A stretch of 64,000 nt of DNA from Leifsonia poae (GTDB lineage Bacteria; Actinomycetota; Actinomycetes; Actinomycetales; Microbacteriaceae). Positions 61,809-64,000 of the stretch are shown here, piece after piece. The DNA is taken from contig NZ_BSEN01000005.1 in assembly GCF_027921845.1 (NCBI RefSeq), positions 124,001-188,000 on the forward strand. The letters run 5' to 3'. Positions within the stretch are counted from its first letter, which is position 1. Each line of letters begins with the position of its first letter. The translations under genes and the position numbers were made by a program. A model generated the notes under the pieces. That model was not told the DNA's origin. It saw only the letters and a list, made by a program, of their open reading frames with translations, and did no database searches.

Positions 61809-61826
61809 GGTAAGGTTAGCCTTACC
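61809..61826 (+). promoter_or_regulatory. DtxR/IdeR iron box upstream of efeU
   Basis: GGTAAGGTTAGCCTTACC is a perfect 7-bp dyad with a TTAG centre. The extended 61811-61829 segment matches 14-15 of 19 positions of the DtxR consensus TTAGGTTAGSCTAACCTAA. It lies 33 bp before the efeU start, so iron-dependent repression of the operon is expected. Confidence 0.85.
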
Positions 61827-61858
61827 AACATCCCCCGAACCTCTTCCGGAAGTCCTCT

Positions 61859-62722
61859 GTGCTCGCCAACTACCTGATCGGCCTCCGCGAAGGCCTCGAA
61901 GCAGCCCTCGTCGTCGGCATCCTCGTCGCCTACATCGTCAAGGTGAAACGTCAGGATGTGCTCCGCAAGTTCTGGTTCGGTGTCGGCATCGCGATCGTCG
62001 TCCCGCTCGGTCTCGGCGCGCTGCTCACCTGGGGCCCGTACGGACTCAGCTTCGAGGCCCAGGAGATCATCGGCGGCGGCCTCTCGATCGTCGCGGTCGG
62101 CTTCGTCACCTGGATGATCTTCTGGATGGGCAAGACCGCCCGTTCGATGAAGAGCACCCTTCAGACCCGCCTCGACGCCGCCCTCCTCGGAGCCGGCTGG
62201 GGCGTGGTCATCCTCGCCATGCTGAGCGTCGGGCGCGAGGGAATCGAGACCGCACTCTTCGTCTGGGCCACCGTCGCCTCCGTCGGGGGCAGCTGGGAGC
62301 CGGCGGTCGGCGCTCTGCTCGGCATCCTGACCGCCACTGTGCTCGGATACCTGCTGTACCGCGGTTTCGTGAAGATCAACCTCGGCACCTTCTTCACCTG
62401 GACGGGCGCGTTTCTCATCCTGGTAGCGGGCGGCGTCTTCGCCTATGGTATCGGCGACCTGCAGGAGGCGGGCGTGCTCCCCGGCGCCGGCGTGCACGCC
62501 TACGACATCAGCACGGTCATCCCGGCCTCCAGTTGGTACGGCACCGTGATGCAGGGCATCGTCAACTTCAATCCCTCCCCCACCTGGCTGCAGGTGGGCG
62601 GCTGGGTGGCGTACATCGCCGTCGTCACCTTCTTCTACGTGCGCCAGCACCACTCGACGGCGCGACCGACGCGAGCGACTGCGAAACCGTCAGCGCGGGT
62701 CGGCGAATCCGTCGCCTCCTGA
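61859..62722 (+). CDS. efeU: ferrous iron permease EfeU
   Basis: 287 residues from a GTG, about 20 bp beyond a DtxR box region. Seven membrane helices are present. The two FTR1-type RExxE motifs are LREGLEAAL near residue 10 and SVGREGIETAL near residue 126. It moves iron across the membrane. efeO follows after 59 bp. Confidence 0.95.
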   Translation: MLANYLIGLREGLEAALVVGILVAYIVKVKRQDVLRKFWFGVGIAIVVPLGLGALLTWGPYGLSFEAQEIIGGGLSIVAVGFVTWMIFWMGKTARSMKSTLQTRLDAALLGAGWGVVILAMLSVGREGIETALFVWATVASVGGSWEPAVGALLGILTATVLGYLLYRGFVKINLGTFFTWTGAFLILVAGGVFAYGIGDLQEAGVLPGAGVHAYDISTVIPASSWYGTVMQGIVNFNPSPTWLQVGGWVAYIAVVTFFYVRQHHSTARPTRATAKPSARVGESVAS

Positions 62723-62781
62723 TCCTCTCCCCCATCCCCAGACACCACACAGCCCGAATCACTGAGGAAGAAACCACAGCC

Positions 62782-63963
62782 ATGCCCAGAAGACGTTCCC
62801 TCGCCGTGCTCACCGGCACGCTCGCCGGTGCGGCGACCATCGCCCTCGCCCTCAGCGGATGCGTCCCCAACCGTGCCTCCGCCGACGCCGAGGCCCTGGC
62901 CGTCTCCCTCACCGACACCGCCTGCACGGTCTCGGAGAAGACCGCCCCGAGCGGCGCGATCACCTTCCAGGTGACCAATAAGGGCACCGACGTCAACGAG
63001 TTCGAGATCCTGGCGAGCGACAAGCTCCGGATCGCGGGCGAGAAGGAGAACATCGGCCCGGGGACGACCGTCAACTACGTCGTGCAGCTGACCGAGGGCG
63101 ACTACTTCACCGCCTGCCGCAAGGGCATGACGGGCTCCCCCGCTCACCTCGCCGCCTTCACGGTGACGAAGGGGAAGAGCACCACCACCGATGCGAGCGA
63201 GTCCAAGCAGGTCGCCACCGCCGTCACCAACTACAAGGGCTACCTGAAAGACCAGACCAGCCAGTTGCTCGACGCCACGACGTCGTTCGCCGCTGCCTAC
63301 GAGGCCGGCGACGACACCGCCGCCCGCAACCAGTACGCCTCCGCCCGCGCCTTCTACGAGCGCATCGAGCCGACCGCCGAGCAGTTCGGCGACATCGACC
63401 CCGCCATCGACCTGCGCGAGGCCGACGTCGAGAGCGGCCAGACCTGGACCGGCTGGCACCGCATCGAGAAGGACCTCTGGGCTCCGGCCGGCTTCACGCC
63501 GTCGAACCCCGCGGAGCGCGCCACCCTCGGCAAGCAGCTCGTCGCCGACACCCAGCGGCTCTCCGACCTCGTCGCCGCCAAGAACTTCACCCTCACGATC
63601 GACCAGATCTCCAACGGTGCCATCGGCCTGATGGAGGAGGTCTCGCGCAGCAAGATCACCGGCGAAGAAGAGACCTTCTCGCACACCGATCTCTGGGACT
63701 TCCAGGCCAACGTCGAGGGCGCCAACGTGGCCTACGGCATCGTGCGCGACATCGCCGAGGCCAAGGGTCAGTCCGGCAAGCAGGTCGTGAGCAAGCTCGA
63801 CACCGAGTTCGCCGCCATCCAGAAGCTCCTCGCCCAGTACAAGAAGGGCGACGGCTTCGTCAGTTACACCGAGCTGAGCACCACCCAGGTCAAGCAGCTC
63901 TCCGACGAGGTCAACGCTCTCAGCGAGCCGCTGAGCCAGCTCACGTCCATCATCGTCAAATAG
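62782..63963 (+). CDS. efeO: iron uptake lipoprotein EfeO
   Basis: 393 residues. A lipoprotein signal ends in the lipobox LSGC (Cys27). A cupredoxin-like domain (about 40-130; VSLTDTACTVSEKTAPSGAI) is followed by an M75 peptidase-like domain with the HxxExLW-type motif WHRIEKDLW. In the EfeUOB system the protein captures iron and hands it to EfeU. It starts 59 bp after efeU. Confidence 0.94.
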   Translation: MPRRRSLAVLTGTLAGAATIALALSGCVPNRASADAEALAVSLTDTACTVSEKTAPSGAITFQVTNKGTDVNEFEILASDKLRIAGEKENIGPGTTVNYVVQLTEGDYFTACRKGMTGSPAHLAAFTVTKGKSTTTDASESKQVATAVTNYKGYLKDQTSQLLDATTSFAAAYEAGDDTAARNQYASARAFYERIEPTAEQFGDIDPAIDLREADVESGQTWTGWHRIEKDLWAPAGFTPSNPAERATLGKQLVADTQRLSDLVAAKNFTLTIDQISNGAIGLMEEVSRSKITGEEETFSHTDLWDFQANVEGANVAYGIVRDIAEAKGQSGKQVVSKLDTEFAAIQKLLAQYKKGDGFVSYTELSTTQVKQLSDEVNALSEPLSQLTSIIVK

Positions 63964-63973
63964 CATCATCCGC

Positions 63974-64000
63974 GTGACCGACGAGAACACCGCCACCGGC
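63974..64000 (+). CDS. efeB: start of next efe gene, probably efeB (Dyp-type peroxidase), truncated by window
   Basis: A GTG 11 bp after the efeO stop opens a frame to the window end (VTDENTATG, 9 codons). In most EfeUO operons the third gene is the Dyp-type peroxidase EfeB; the identity here is by position only. Confidence 0.45.

Overview
The window is a high-GC (roughly 70%) actinobacterial chromosome segment. It most resembles a Microbacteriaceae genome such as Leifsonia or a close relative. The evidence is the tightly packed gene order dapF-miaA-miaB-recX-recA-DUF3046-clgR-cinA-pgsA-ftsK-rnj-dapA, a dual-specificity PriA-type HisA, a LexA/LysM divergent pair with actinobacterial SOS boxes, the fdxA-dapC pair, a DtxR-type iron box and many GTG starts. 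I found no rRNA, tRNA, CRISPR array, prophage or insertion sequence. The genes look native.

Layout. 1-9.6 kb: small metabolic and repair genes (cupin oxygenase-like, sucrase/ferredoxin-like, EEP nuclease, AraC-VOC pair, a large RecB-nuclease/helicase fusion, SnoaL-like, HhH-GPD). 9.7-11.9 kb: divergent LysR regulator and MFS exporter with a clear T-N11-A operator. 11.9-16.0 kb: histidine cluster hisC-hisB-hisH-priA plus an SseB-like gene. 16.1-17.5 kb: LysM protein and lexA sharing an SOS-controlled intergenic region. 18.1-21.4 kb: metF-metE operon behind a structured leader. 21.7-29.9 kb: hflX, an RsmC-like methyltransferase, dapF, miaA, miaB, recX and recA with an SOS box. 30.1-37.9 kb: clgR, cinA, pgsA, ftsK, GNAT, RNase J and dapA. 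38-44.2 kb: thioredoxin/DUF4395, OsmC, TIGR01777, dapB, GNAT, histidine phosphatase and an M16 peptidase. 44.2-46.8 kb: a TetR gene, 636 bp of noncoding repeats and an aldo/keto reductase. 46.9-55.4 kb: a seven-gene leucine/isovalerate degradation operon with a divergent TetR repressor gene and two operators. 55.4-61.8 kb: penicillin-acylase family hydrolase, citrate synthase, dapC, fdxA. 61.8-64 kb: DtxR-boxed efeUO(B) iron uptake operon, cut by the window end.

The genes form several coherent circuits. DNA damage: LexA boxes sit before lexA, the LysM protein and recA. Cell-wall and lysine supply: dapA, dapB, dapC and dapF are all here but dispersed. Leucine: a complete route from isovaleryl-CoA to acetoacetyl-CoA, matching the M. 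tuberculosis Rv2498c-Rv2506 locus in gene content. Iron: efeUOB.

The most unusual signal is noncoding. A three-box repeat built on AACTCCGGAA, with boxes held at about 41 and 34 bp, occurs at three intergenic loci (about 17.95, 30.0 and 45.0-45.5 kb). At the last locus it is amplified into a tandem array with a period of about 180 bp.
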